Shown here in pieces: positions 15,829-24,580 of a stretch of 64,000 nucleotides of DNA. Source of the stretch: an uncultured Paracoccus sp. GTDB lineage: Bacteria; Pseudomonadota; Alphaproteobacteria; Rhodobacterales; Rhodobacteraceae. The notes under the pieces were generated by a model, which saw only the letters and a list, made by a program, of their open reading frames with translations, did not search any database and was not told where the DNA came from. The stretch spans positions 1 through 64,000 of the forward strand of contig NZ_CANMEH010000012.1 in NCBI RefSeq assembly GCF_947496875.1. Reading direction: 5' to 3'. How positions within the stretch are numbered: position 1 is the stretch's first letter; each line of letters begins with the position of its first letter. A program made the position numbers and the translations under genes.

Positions 15829-17860
15829 AGAGAACCGGTTTCGCGACAGCGAAACGCAAAGGTCCGGTGGACCTTTTCGAGGGACGAATGCCCGGAGCGC
15901 AAGCGAAGGGCCGGAAGATGCCCTGACGGACTTCGACGGCGCCGTGGAGATCCTGCGCGCCTGGGGCAACGGGCTCCGGCCCGACCCGGACCTGACCGTC
16001 TCGGAATGGGCGGACCGGCACCGGATGCTCTCGGGCCGCGCCTCCGCCGAGCCGGGGCGGTATCGCACGGTGCGCACGCCCTACATGCGCGAGATCATGG
16101 ACCGGCTGTCGCCCGGCGATCCCACGCAGCGGGTCGTGTTCATGAAGGCCGCGCAGGTCGGCGCGACGGAAGCCGGAAACAACTGGATCGGGTTCGCGAT
16201 CCACCAGGCGCCGGGGCCGATGCTGGCCGTCCAGCCGACGGTGGAACTGGCCAAGCGCAACTCGCGGCAGCGGATCGATCCGCTGATCGACGAAAGCCCC
16301 GAATTGCGGGAGCGGGTCAAACCGGCACGCTCGCGCGATGCGGGCAACACGATGCTATCGAAGGAGTTCGCGGGCGGCATCCTGATCATGACGGGGGCGA
16401 ACTCGGCGGTCGGGCTGCGGTCCACTCCGGCACGGTACATCTTCCTCGACGAGGTCGATGCCTATCCGGCCTCGGCTGACGAGGAAGGCGATCCGGTCAC
16501 GCTGGCCGAAGCGCGGTCGCTGACGTTCGCGCACCGTCGCAAGGTCTTGCTGGTCTCGACGCCCACCATCCGGGGCTTGAGCCGGATCGAGCGCGAATAC
16601 GAGGCATCCGACCAGCGCCGGTTCTTCGTGCCGTGCCCGCATTGTGGGGCGATGCAATGGCTGAAGTTCGACCGGCTGCGCTGGCAGAAGGGCCGCCCGG
16701 AGACGGCGGAGTATCACTGCGAGGACTGCGAGACGCCCATCGCGGAGCACCACAAGACGGCGATGCTGGAGGGCGGCGAATGGCGAGCGACCGCCATGGC
16801 CGCCGATCCGACCACGGTCGGGTATCACCTTTCGGCGCTTTACTCGCCGATCGGCTGGCTGAGCTGGGAGCGGATCGTGCGGGCCTGGGACGCGGCGCAG
16901 GGGTCGATCGATGCGATCAAGGCGTTCCGCAACACCATCCTCGGCGAGACCTGGGTCGAGACCGGGGAAGCCCCGGACTGGCAGCGGCTGGCTGACCGCC
17001 GCGAAGCGTGGCGACCCGGGACGGTGCCTCCGGGCGGGCTGTTCCTGACCGCCGGCGCCGACGTGCAGAAGGACCGCATCGAGGTCGACGTCTGGGCGTG
17101 GGGTCGCGGGCTCGAAAGCTGGCTGGTCGATCACCTCGTGATCGACGGTGGCCCCGGCGATCCCGCCTGCTGGCAGCAGCTGACCGACCTGCTCGGGCGG
17201 ACATGGGACCACGCCTCCGGCCAGCCGATGACGCTGGCGCGGCTCGCCATCGACTCGGGGTTCGAGACCAGCGCCGTCTACGCCTGGTCGCGCAAGGTCG
17301 GCTTCGCGCAGGTGGCGCCGGTGAAGGGCGTCGAGGGCTTCGCCCGGACCAGCCCGGTAACGGGGCCGACCTATGTCGATGCGACCGTTGCGGGCAAGCG
17401 GCTCCGGCGCGGGGCCCGGCTCTGGACCGTGGCCACCTCGACCTTCAAGGCCGAGACCTATCGCTTCCTGCGGCAGGACCGGCCGACGGCAGAGGAACGG
17501 GTCGAGGGCGCGGTCTTCCCGCCCGGCACGATCCACCTGCCGGACTGGGCGGACGGCGAGTGGCTGAAGCAGCTGACCGCCGAACAGCTGGTGACCGTCC
17601 GCACCCGACGCGGCTTCTCCAGGCTCGAATGGCAGAAGCTGCGCGAGCGCAACGAGGCGCTCGACACCCGCGTCTACGCCCGGGCGGCGGCGTGGATCCT
17701 CGGGGCTGATCGCTGGCCCGAGGCGCGGTGGGCGGATCTCGAGACTCAGCTCGGGGTGACGAAGCAGGACGCGAGCGAAGCTGGACCGGGAACCGCGGCG
17801 CCCGCTCAGAGGCGGACGGTGCCGCACAGGCGCACCGTGCGCTCCAGTTACATGAGGTGA
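15776..17860 (+). CDS. Phage terminase large subunit, GpA type
   Basis: Packaging ATPase and nuclease of the lambda GpA family, 694 residues. The conserved part begins near residue 58 (EILRAWGNGLRPDPD); VVFMKAAQVGATEAG near 122 is the variant Walker A, YIFLDEVDAYP near 222 the Walker B, and paired CPHC and CEDC motifs near 286 and 321 suggest zinc binding. The first 50 residues are odd: they are encoded across a palindrome-rich element at 15838-15876, so the natural start may be blurred. The ATG at 15776 is the only good start upstream of the domain and overlaps the small-subunit gene. Heads the rightward structural operon. Confidence 0.9.
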   Translation: MYAPTSLSSPRSGPTSSEENRFRDSETQRSGGPFRGTNARSASEGPEDALTDFDGAVEILRAWGNGLRPDPDLTVSEWADRHRMLSGRASAEPGRYRTVRTPYMREIMDRLSPGDPTQRVVFMKAAQVGATEAGNNWIGFAIHQAPGPMLAVQPTVELAKRNSRQRIDPLIDESPELRERVKPARSRDAGNTMLSKEFAGGILIMTGANSAVGLRSTPARYIFLDEVDAYPASADEEGDPVTLAEARSLTFAHRRKVLLVSTPTIRGLSRIEREYEASDQRRFFVPCPHCGAMQWLKFDRLRWQKGRPETAEYHCEDCETPIAEHHKTAMLEGGEWRATAMAADPTTVGYHLSALYSPIGWLSWERIVRAWDAAQGSIDAIKAFRNTILGETWVETGEAPDWQRLADRREAWRPGTVPPGGLFLTAGADVQKDRIEVDVWAWGRGLESWLVDHLVIDGGPGDPACWQQLTDLLGRTWDHASGQPMTLARLAIDSGFETSAVYAWSRKVGFAQVAPVKGVEGFARTSPVTGPTYVDATVAGKRLRRGARLWTVATSTFKAETYRFLRQDRPTAEERVEGAVFPPGTIHLPDWADGEWLKQLTAEQLVTVRTRRGFSRLEWQKLRERNEALDTRVYARAAAWILGADRWPEARWADLETQLGVTKQDASEAGPGTAAPAQRRTVPHRRTVRSSYMR
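15838..15876. repeat. Double palindrome inside the terminase 5' coding region
   Basis: Two consecutive hairpins: GTTTCGC (15838-15844) GACA GCGAAAC (15849-15855), then AAAGGTCC (15858-15865) GGT GGACCTTT (15869-15876). The terminase frame stays open through both. A close relative of the second hairpin occurs at 50851-50869. This looks like a small dispersed palindromic element inserted in frame, comparable in form to the palindromic elements described in Rickettsia genes. Confidence 0.6.
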
Positions 17861-17863
17861 TCC

Positions 17864-18079
17864 ATGGCCAAGGTCGCAGAGCTTCGCGCCCGCCGTGACG
17901 CGCTTTGCGCGCAGCGGTCCTCCGGCGTGGCGCGGGTCAGCTATGACGGCAAGACCGTCGACTATCGCAGCGTCGCCGAGATCGACCGGGCCATCGAGGC
18001 GCTCGACCGGGAGATCGCGGCGGCCGAGGGGCGGCGCATCGTGCGCCAGATCCGCGTGACGACGGCGAAGGGGCTCTGA
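17864..18079 (+). CDS. Phage head-tail joining protein, gpW-like
   Basis: A 71-residue protein with the usual layout of the family: N-terminal helix (ELRARRDALCAQRSSG), a short beta hairpin (RVSYDGKTVDYRS) and a C-terminal helix (IDRAIEALDREIAAAEG). In lambda, gpW seals the portal and prepares the head for tail attachment. Position between terminase and portal is the expected one. No anomalies. Confidence 0.82.
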   Translation: MAKVAELRARRDALCAQRSSGVARVSYDGKTVDYRSVAEIDRAIEALDREIAAAEGRRIVRQIRVTTAKGL

Positions 18080-18082
18080 CCC

Positions 18083-19618
18083 ATGGGTCTACTCGACCGC
18101 TTCCGCCGCCCGTCCCCCGGCGGCCCCGCCGCGGTGCGCGCCCGGCTCGAAGGCGCCATGGCCCGCCGCCGGCTGCGGGGCTGGAACCCGCCGCTCGAGA
18201 ACATCAACACGCTGGTCGCCTCGGGCGGCCCGCGGCTGCTGGCGCGCGCACGCGAACTGGTGGTCACCAACGGCTATGCCGCCAACGCCTGCGAGGCCTT
18301 TGCTTCGAACCTCGTGGGCGACGGCATCAAGCCCTCGTCGCTGATCGGGGACGCGGAACTCCGCGACCGCGTCCAGCGGCTCTGGCTCGCCTGGACCGAC
18401 GAGGCCGATGCGGACGGGCTGACCGACCTCTACGGTCTGCAGGCCATGGTGGCACGCGAGATGTTCGTGGCCGGCGAGTGCTTCGTCCGGCTGCGGCCGC
18501 GCCGGGCCGAGGACGGTCTGCTGGTGCCGCTGCAGCTGCAACTCCTGCAGTCCGAGATGCTGCCCTTCGAGAAGACCGAGACGGCGGCCAATGGCAACCG
18601 CATCCGCTGCGGGATCGAGTTCGATGGGATCGGCCGGCGCGTGGCCTATCACTTCCGCCGCCGCCATCCCGGCGACAGCACCGACCAGGGGACGCTCATC
18701 CCCGAAACGGTCCGGGTGCCGGCTGCCGACGTGCTGCACATCTATCGGCCGATCGACGCGGGGCAGATCCGCGGTCTGCCGCATGTCGCGCCGGCAATGG
18801 TGCGGCTCTTCCTGCTCGACCAGTACGACGACGCCGAGCTCGACCGGAAGAAGACCGCGGCAATGTTCGCGGGCTTCATCACAAAAACCGCGCCGGATGA
18901 GCCGTTGCTCGGCGAGGCCGAGGCGGACCTCGACGGAACCGCCATCGCCAGCCTCGAGCCGGGCACCATGCAGGTGCTGCTGCCCGGCGAGGACGTGAAG
19001 TTCTCGTCGCCCGCCGATGTGGGCGGCGGCTACGAGGCGTTCCAGTACCGCACGCTGCTGGCGGTCTCGGCCTCGCTGGGGCTGCCCTACCACCTGGTCA
19101 CCGGCGACGTGCGGCAGGCGAACTACTCGAGCCTGCGCGCCGAGCTCGTCGAGTTCCGCCGCCGCATCGGCCAGCTGCAGCATGGCGTGATCGTACACCA
19201 GTTCTGTCGGACGGTCTGGCAGCGCTGGCTGGACACGTCGGCGCTATCGGGCGCGCTGGACCTGCCGGGCTACGGTTCGGCGCCAAGCCGGTTCCGTGCG
19301 GTGCAGTGGATCCCGCCGCGCTGGGACTGGGTGGATCCGCTGAAGGACATCCAGGCACAAGTGCTGGCGATGGAAGCCGGCATCACCTCGCGGCGCAAGG
19401 TGGTCGAGGCCACCGGCTACGACGTCGAGGAAGTGGATCGCGAGAACGCCGTCGATGCGGCACGCGCCGCGGAGCTGGGGCTCCGCTACCGCACCAGCCC
19501 CGGCGAGACGCAGGGCGCGCGGGCGACACCGGCGACGCGGGCCCGGCCTGGCGGTGGAACCGGCGAGGACAGGGGCGACGGTGCCGCGGCGACTGATCCC
19601 GCCACCGAACAGGAGTGA
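18083..19618 (+). CDS. Phage portal protein, lambda family
   Basis: Dodecameric portal subunit, 511 residues, of the lambda/HK97-unrelated family PF05136. Characteristic N-terminal ARELVVTNGYAANACEAFASN, central LLQLQLLQSEML-type strand, and the AGQIRGLPHVAPAM and LPYHLVTGDVRQANYSSLR signatures are present. It forms the DNA entry vertex and docks terminase and the head-tail joiner. The C-terminal 60 residues are Gly/Ala/Thr-rich and likely flexible. Starts 3 nt after the gpW-like gene, within the structural operon. Confidence 0.92.
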   Translation: MGLLDRFRRPSPGGPAAVRARLEGAMARRRLRGWNPPLENINTLVASGGPRLLARARELVVTNGYAANACEAFASNLVGDGIKPSSLIGDAELRDRVQRLWLAWTDEADADGLTDLYGLQAMVAREMFVAGECFVRLRPRRAEDGLLVPLQLQLLQSEMLPFEKTETAANGNRIRCGIEFDGIGRRVAYHFRRRHPGDSTDQGTLIPETVRVPAADVLHIYRPIDAGQIRGLPHVAPAMVRLFLLDQYDDAELDRKKTAAMFAGFITKTAPDEPLLGEAEADLDGTAIASLEPGTMQVLLPGEDVKFSSPADVGGGYEAFQYRTLLAVSASLGLPYHLVTGDVRQANYSSLRAELVEFRRRIGQLQHGVIVHQFCRTVWQRWLDTSALSGALDLPGYGSAPSRFRAVQWIPPRWDWVDPLKDIQAQVLAMEAGITSRRKVVEATGYDVEEVDRENAVDAARAAELGLRYRTSPGETQGARATPATRARPGGGTGEDRGDGAAATDPATEQE

Positions 19619-19622
19619 CGAC

Positions 19623-20798
19623 ATGGCAAGCTGGTATGCGATCCGCGCCCGGGGGTGCGGCCGGGAGGACGCACGCGCGGAAGTGGCGATCTATGACGAG
19701 ATCGGCGCCTACGGGGTCTCGGCGAAAGGCTTTCTCGCCGAACTCGGCGCGCTGCCCGATGCGGCGCCGATCGATCTGAGGCTGAACAGCCCGGGCGGGT
19801 CGGTCTTCGATGCCGTCGCGATCTACAACGCGCTCCAGCGTCACGCCGGCCGGGTCACGGTCTGGATCGACGGCATCGCCGCCTCGGCGGCCTCCTACGT
19901 GGCGATGGCGGGCGACGAGATCGTCATGCCCGAGAACGCCTTCCTGATGATCCACGATCCGGCCGGGCTGGTGATGGGCACGGCTGGCGACATGCGCGCC
20001 ATGGCCGAGGCACTCGACAAGGTAAAGGCCAGCCTGGTCGCAGGCTATGCGGCGAAATCCGGCCGGCCGAGCGAGGAGATCGCCGCGCTGATGGCGGCCG
20101 AGACCTGGTTCGATGCCGGGGACGCGCTGACCCTCGGACTTGCGACCCGGATGGCCGAGCCGGTCCGCATCGCCGCCCGCTTCGACATCGACCGGTTCCG
20201 CAATGCCCCGCCCGCACTGGTCGAGGCGGTGGAGGCAGAGGGACCGATTGACGCTGCGCCGGACGGCGGCACCCGGGACGATGCGGTTCCGGAGACCGGG
20301 ACGGTACCGCACGGCGGGTCGGACCGGGGCGGAGTGGCCGACGATGCTGCCGACAGCGGCGCAGGACCTGCCGCTGTTGCCGACACAACGGCCAGGGCAG
20401 CAACGCCTCAGGGGCATGTTGATCTTTCCGACATGCCCCGCGACGCGCCCGATACCGCGGCGGCGGACCCCGACCGTCCACCACCCGACCTCGCCCCGTC
20501 CGAGCCGGCCGCGCTCACGGCACCGATGCTCGCGCCTGCCGATCCCGTGGCGATCCGGGCGGAGGCCATCGCCCATGCCCGCGCCATTGTCGATCTCTGT
20601 CGCCTCGCCGGCCAGCCGCAGATGGCCGGCCGCTTTCTCGCGCAGGACGTCGGTCTCGACGAGGTGCGCATGGCCCTTCTCGCAGCGAAAGCGGAGGCCG
20701 AACCCGAGATCGCCCCGCATCACCCGCAGCCGGGGCGCAGTTCGGCCGCGCGCCCCTGGCGCGAGATCGTCGCCCGAAGCTTCAATCTGAAAGGATGA
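19623..20798 (+). CDS. ClpP-like phage head maturation protease with scaffold-like tail
   Basis: Predicted prohead protease of the ClpP/S49 clan, 391 residues. LRLNSPGGSVFDAVAIYNAL (about 57), GIAASAASYVAMAGD (catalytic Ser near residue 86) and FLMIHDPAG (His near 111) define the fold. Residues 200-300 are Pro/Asp/Ala-rich and disordered; the last 90 (RAEAIAHARAIVDLCRLAG, then an acidic helix) resemble a scaffolding segment, so one gene may supply protease and scaffold, as with lambda C/Nu3. An in-frame ATG at 20526 could give a scaffold-only product but has no clear ribosome binding site. The ATG at 19623 is used because the upstream frame overlaps the portal gene. Confidence 0.88.
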   Translation: MASWYAIRARGCGREDARAEVAIYDEIGAYGVSAKGFLAELGALPDAAPIDLRLNSPGGSVFDAVAIYNALQRHAGRVTVWIDGIAASAASYVAMAGDEIVMPENAFLMIHDPAGLVMGTAGDMRAMAEALDKVKASLVAGYAAKSGRPSEEIAALMAAETWFDAGDALTLGLATRMAEPVRIAARFDIDRFRNAPPALVEAVEAEGPIDAAPDGGTRDDAVPETGTVPHGGSDRGGVADDAADSGAGPAAVADTTARAATPQGHVDLSDMPRDAPDTAAADPDRPPPDLAPSEPAALTAPMLAPADPVAIRAEAIAHARAIVDLCRLAGQPQMAGRFLAQDVGLDEVRMALLAAKAEAEPEIAPHHPQPGRSSAARPWREIVARSFNLKG

Positions 20799-20802
20799 CA
20801 CC

Positions 20803-21168
20803 ATGACCACGCTGGTCGAAGGCAAACACCCCGGCGGATTCCTCGTCTGGGAAGCCTTCCGTGACTACACCCGCGAGACGATCGCCGTCGCCGCGGGCAC
20901 GCTCGAGCCCGGCACGGTGCTGGGCAAGATCACTGCGTCAGGCAAATACGCCGCGCACGATCCCGCCGCCGTCGACGGCACCGAGACCGCCGTCGCCGTG
21001 CTCTGGGCAAAGGCCGACGCGAGCGCCGGCGATGTACCGGCCGTTGCGATCGTCCGCGGCCCTGCCATCGTCAACCGCCACGACCTCGTCTTCGCGGGCA
21101 CGCCCGGCGAGGGCGAGATCGCGGCAGCCCATGCGGCGCTCCTGGCCGCAGGCATCCTCGTCCGCTGA
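20803..21168 (+). CDS. Head decoration protein, lambda gpD family
   Basis: A 121-residue protein with the gpD (PF02924) pattern: LVWEAFRDYTRETI near the N-terminus, GTVLGKITASGKYAAHDP, then AVAVLWAKADAS and AIVRGPAIVNRHDLVF. Decoration proteins form trimers that clamp the expanded capsid. It lies between protease and major capsid genes, the standard order. No anomalies. Confidence 0.88.
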   Translation: MTTLVEGKHPGGFLVWEAFRDYTRETIAVAAGTLEPGTVLGKITASGKYAAHDPAAVDGTETAVAVLWAKADASAGDVPAVAIVRGPAIVNRHDLVFAGTPGEGEIAAAHAALLAAGILVR

Positions 21169-21219
21169 TCCGCTGACCGGCCCGCGCCGCACCGACATTC
21201 CCGAACCGGAGGCATTCCC

Positions 21220-22233
21220 ATGGCCACCATGGACATCTTCGAAGGCGATGCCTTCACCATCATCGAGCTCACCCGCGCGCTGGAGAGCATTCCGTTCCGA
21301 CCGGCGCTGCTCTCGGGCTCGGCCCTCTTCTCGCCACGCGGCGTGCGCGCCCGCACCGTCGTGATCGAGAGCCGCGACGGCACGCTGTCGCTGATCCCGT
21401 TCTCGGAACGCGGGTCGGCCTACGAGCAGCAGATCCCCGACCGGCGCGAGATGCGTGCCTTCGTCTGCCGGCAGTTCAAGAAGCATGACGTGCTCTGGGC
21501 CTCCGAGATCCAGGGCGTGCGGGACTTCGGATCGGAAACTGCTACCCAGCAGGTCCAGACCGAGGTGGCCTACCGGCTGCGCAAGCTTCGCCAGGATGCC
21601 GAGACCACCTTCGAGTACCACCTCCTGAACGGCATCCAGGGGATCGTGAAGGACCCGAAGGACCACGCCACGGTGGTGAACTACTTCACCGAGTTCGGCA
21701 TCAGCCCGGCCGCCGAGATCGACTTCGACCTCGACAACGCCACGCCCGCTTCGGGGGCGCTGCGCAAGCGCTGCCAGGCGCTGATCGAGAGCGTGGAAGA
21801 GTCGATGGGCGGGCTCTCCGCCGGTGCGGTGCAGGTCCGGGCCGAATGCGGCTCGGCCTTCTTCGCCGATCTCGTGGCCCACAAGGAGGTGCGCGAGACC
21901 TATCTCAACACCGCCGCGGCGGCCGACCTGCGGGGCCGGGTCGCCGACGAGGTCAGCTTCGGCGGCATCACCTTCCGCCGCTACAGGGGCGGCGTCGGCT
22001 TCGGCGTGCCGACCGACAAGGCGTACTTCTATCCGGAAGGCATCGAGGGGCTGTTCGAGATCTATTACGCGCCCGCCGACACCTTCGAGACGGTCAACAC
22101 CCTCGGCCAGCCGCTCTACGCACGTACCATCCCCGATCGTGATCGCGACGAGTGGGTGCGGCTGGAGATCGAGAGCAATCCGCTGCCGATCTGCACCCGC
22201 CCGCAGGTGCTGCGCAGCGCGCGGCGGACCTGA
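21220..22233 (+). CDS. Major capsid protein E
   Basis: The main head subunit, 337 residues, of the lambda gpE family PF03864. Recognisable by FTIIELTRALESIPFRP near residue 12, the ESRDGTLSLIPFSERGS strand, a central FEYHLLNGIQGIVKD helix and the C-terminal GITFRRYRGG and PEGIEGLFEIYYAPADTFE segments. Preceded by GGAGG-like sequence ahead of the ATG at 21220. Its stop overlaps the next start by one base. Confidence 0.93.
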   Translation: MATMDIFEGDAFTIIELTRALESIPFRPALLSGSALFSPRGVRARTVVIESRDGTLSLIPFSERGSAYEQQIPDRREMRAFVCRQFKKHDVLWASEIQGVRDFGSETATQQVQTEVAYRLRKLRQDAETTFEYHLLNGIQGIVKDPKDHATVVNYFTEFGISPAAEIDFDLDNATPASGALRKRCQALIESVEESMGGLSAGAVQVRAECGSAFFADLVAHKEVRETYLNTAAAADLRGRVADEVSFGGITFRRYRGGVGFGVPTDKAYFYPEGIEGLFEIYYAPADTFETVNTLGQPLYARTIPDRDRDEWVRLEIESNPLPICTRPQVLRSARRT

Positions 22234-22544
22234 TGTCCGCCTTCGCGGTCGCCCTCAGTGCCCTCTTCGCCGATCCGAACATCGGAAGGGATGCCGTCTA
22301 CATCGCTGACGGCGGCGCGCCCGTACTGGTGCGCGTCGTCGCCCGGCGTGCTGACGCCGTCACCGAGTTCGGCGATGCCCGGCTCTGGTCCGAGACGACC
22401 CGCATCGACCTGCTGGTCGCAGAGGTGGCGAACCCGCGCCCGGGCGACAGGCTCGAGATCGACGGCGACGCCTTCCTGGTCCAGGGCGAGCCCGTCCGCG
22501 ACCGCGAGCGGCTAGCCTGGACTGTGTATCTGATACCTGCATGA
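22233..22544 (+). CDS. Head-tail attachment protein, gpFII-like
   Basis: A 103-residue beta-rich protein starting at the ATG at 22233 that shares its A with the capsid stop. The pattern (VYIADGGAPVLVRVVARR; RIDLLVAEVANPRPGDRLEIDGDAFLVQGEP) fits the small head-tail connector family that follows capsid E genes in lambda-like phages. An in-frame extension to 22152 inside the capsid gene is rejected. Exact family assignment is by context and appearance. Confidence 0.72.
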   Translation: MSAFAVALSALFADPNIGRDAVYIADGGAPVLVRVVARRADAVTEFGDARLWSETTRIDLLVAEVANPRPGDRLEIDGDAFLVQGEPVRDRERLAWTVYLIPA

Positions 22545-23170
22545 AGCTGAATCTCGACATCGATCCCGACATCGTCGCGATGATGCAGGCGGAGATCACG
22601 GCCGGGGAGCGCGCTGTCACGGCCGCCATGCGCGAGGCCGGGACCGGGCTGAAGACCGCGTGGCGGTTGCAGATCACCGGCGCGGGCCTTGGCACCCGGC
22701 TCGCCAACTCGATCCGGAGCCAGACCTTCCCGAGGTCGGGCGAGAGCCTCGACGCCGCGGCGCTGGTCTGGTCCAAGGCGCCGGTGATCGTCGGTGCCCA
22801 TGACACCGGTCCGCTGATCCGCTCGAAGAACGGGTTCTGGCTGGCGATCCCGCTGCCTGCCGCAGGCAAGTCCCTACGCGGCGGCCGGATCACGCCCGGC
22901 GAATGGGAGCGCCGCCGTGGCCTGCGCCTGCGCTTCGTCTATCGTCGCACCGGACCGAGCCTGCTGGTGGCGGAGGGCCGGTTGAACACGAAGGGCCAAG
23001 CGGTGGTGTCGCGCTCGAAGACCGGGCGCGGAAAGGTCACCGCGCCGATCTTCCTGCTGGTACCGCAGGTCAAGTTGCCGAAGCGGCTTGATCTGGCGAG
23101 GGATGCCGAGCGGGCGCACGACGCGGTACCGGGACTGATCGTGGCGAATTGGGTGGAGGCGAAACTATAG
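22541..23170 (+). CDS. Phage tail-completion protein, DUF6441-like
   Basis: A 209-residue protein starting 4 nt before the stop of its neighbour. GLKTAWRLQITGAGLGTRLANSIRS near residue 37 and IIRSKNGFWLAIPLP-like text (IRSKNGFWLAIP near 89) fit the DUF6441 family that occurs after the head-tail connector in Rhodobacteraceae prophages, probably a minor tail or tail-completion protein. In an uninterrupted phage the tail-terminator-like gene would follow; here 1.5 kb of metal-resistance cargo separates them. Function is inferred from position. Confidence 0.7.
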   Translation: MKLNLDIDPDIVAMMQAEITAGERAVTAAMREAGTGLKTAWRLQITGAGLGTRLANSIRSQTFPRSGESLDAAALVWSKAPVIVGAHDTGPLIRSKNGFWLAIPLPAAGKSLRGGRITPGEWERRRGLRLRFVYRRTGPSLLVAEGRLNTKGQAVVSRSKTGRGKVTAPIFLLVPQVKLPKRLDLARDAERAHDAVPGLIVANWVEAKL

Positions 23171-23298
23171 TCGGACGCGCCGGAAAAAGGATCTGGAGCC
23201 CTGACAGGCCCCGTCTATCTCGGCGGCCGAGAGATCGTATTCTGGTCCTGATGCCGCCTGCACGATCCGGCGCCCGAAGCCCGGTGACCGGCGTGGCC

Positions 23299-24168
23299 TC
23301 ACGTGGCCACCCGCAAATCGGCCCGCGCGTCGCGGATGATCGACCACGAGGATTGCAGAAACAGCCCGGCGATCACTGCCGCTACAACGAGGTCGGGCCA
23401 TGCCGTGTTAGTCCAGGCGACCAGACCCGCTGCCACGACGACCGCTGCATTGCCGATGGCGTCGTTGCGCGAGAACAGCCAGACGGCCCGAACGTTGGCA
23501 TCTCCGGCCCGGTGGGGCAGCAACGGCAGAACGGCAACCACGTTGACCACGAGCGCGATCACGGCGAACAGGCCCATCAGTTCAGCTTCAGGCTGCTGCT
23601 GAACCAGTACGCGGTAGGCCGTGTTGGCGAGGACCCCGAGACCGAGCGCCCCGAGAAACAAGCCTTGGATCAGAGCGGAACGGGCTCGCCAGACCAGGCT
23701 CCAGCCGATCGCCAGAACCCCAAGGAAGGTGATCAGGCCATCGCCGAGGAAATCGAGCGCATCGGCTTTCAGGGCCTGCGATCCGGAAATGAAGCCGCCA
23801 ACCATCTCGATGAGGCCGTAGCCCACGTTCAGCACGATCACGATCCACAGCGCACGCCGGTAGGCCGGGGTGATATGGCTCAAGTCCTTCGGAAGATCGT
23901 CGATGTCTCCCTCGTGATCAGCTTCGGGTCCGCCCAGCCGATCCAGTCGGTAGCCGATGCCCGACACCGCACGCTCCACTTCGGGCAGCTGCAAACTCAG
24001 GTCGGATACATGCACCGTCATGATCTGCGTGGCAGTCGAGACCTTCACGTCCTCGACCCCGGCCGACCGCACCGCCTTCTCGATCTTCGCGGCGCATGAC
24101 GGGCAGTCCATGCCGGTGACTCTGTAGCGCGCGTGCTCAGCGTTGCTCATTGTGGCCGTTTCGCTCAT
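23299..24168 (-). CDS. CDF cation efflux transporter with N-terminal HMA domain
   Basis: Predicted inner-membrane divalent metal exporter of the cation diffusion facilitator family, 289 residues. Residues about 13-75 form a heavy-metal-associated domain with GMDCPSC (Cys22, Cys25); then come about six membrane segments. TM2 has the family metal site as D-F-L-G-D, but the matching TM5 segment reads NDAIGN rather than the usual H/D-x3-D, so its site may differ. There is no large cytoplasmic C-terminal domain. The ATG at 24168 is chosen because longer starts run into the divergent regulator. It is antisense to the phage tail operon and controlled, presumably, by the CmtR-like protein from the shared spacer. 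Confidence 0.85.
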   Translation of the reverse strand: MSETATMSNAEHARYRVTGMDCPSCAAKIEKAVRSAGVEDVKVSTATQIMTVHVSDLSLQLPEVERAVSGIGYRLDRLGGPEADHEGDIDDLPKDLSHITPAYRRALWIVIVLNVGYGLIEMVGGFISGSQALKADALDFLGDGLITFLGVLAIGWSLVWRARSALIQGLFLGALGLGVLANTAYRVLVQQQPEAELMGLFAVIALVVNVVAVLPLLPHRAGDANVRAVWLFSRNDAIGNAAVVVAAGLVAWTNTAWPDLVVAAVIAGLFLQSSWSIIRDARADLRVAT

Positions 24169-24197
24169 TACGATCTTCCGTGGACAGACGAGGCTAT

Positions 24198-24217
24198 ATA
24201 TCATTGCAGACTGATAT
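24198..24217. promoter_or_regulatory. Operator for CmtR-like repressor
   Basis: ATATCA (24198-24203), 8 nt, TGATAT (24212-24217) is a perfect inverted repeat in the spacer between the divergent transporter (start 24168) and regulator (start 24216). Its right arm covers the regulator's start codon. ArsR/SmtB-family repressors bind such A/T-rich dyads, so one site could control both genes. Confidence 0.65.
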
Positions 24218-24578
24218 GTCGAGCGAGACCGGAATCCTTCAGCAGGCTGATGCTCAAGTCGTCGAGTTGCGGGCGAAGCTTTTCCGCGGCTTGGCTGACT
24301 TCTCGCGCATGTCGATTTTGGCCGCTCTGCGTGACGGCCCGCTTTCGGTTGGGGAGATCGTTGGCGCCACCGGCCTGTCGCAGTCGAACGCCTCAAACCA
24401 CCTGCGGTGCCTGAGCGAATGCGGGCTGGTTGTCGGAGAACCGGACGGTCGGTTCGTCCGGTATCGGTTGAGCGATCCGCGCTTGGACGAACTGATGAGG
24501 CTGGCCGACGACCTCCTGGCCGGGACCGCTCGGGGCGTTGACTCGTGCGAGAATTTCAAAGGAACGGGCACGGTCTGA
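24216..24578 (+). CDS. CmtR-like ArsR-family metal-sensing repressor
   Basis: Winged helix-turn-helix repressor of the ArsR/SmtB family, 120 residues. The recognition helix is SQSNASNHLRCLSECG; Cys65 and Cys69 within it plus Cys111 in the C-terminal tail reproduce the spacing of Cys57, Cys61 and Cys102 that bind Cd(II)/Pb(II) in mycobacterial CmtR. So a cadmium/lead sensor is expected, matching the divergent efflux gene. An upstream extension to 24150 is rejected because it crosses the operator and opposing gene start; ATG 24216 lies within the operator's right arm. Two strong hairpins follow the stop and isolate the unit from the phage operon. Confidence 0.85.
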   Translation: MSSETGILQQADAQVVELRAKLFRGLADFSRMSILAALRDGPLSVGEIVGATGLSQSNASNHLRCLSECGLVVGEPDGRFVRYRLSDPRLDELMRLADDLLAGTARGVDSCENFKGTGTV

Positions 24579-24580
24579 TC

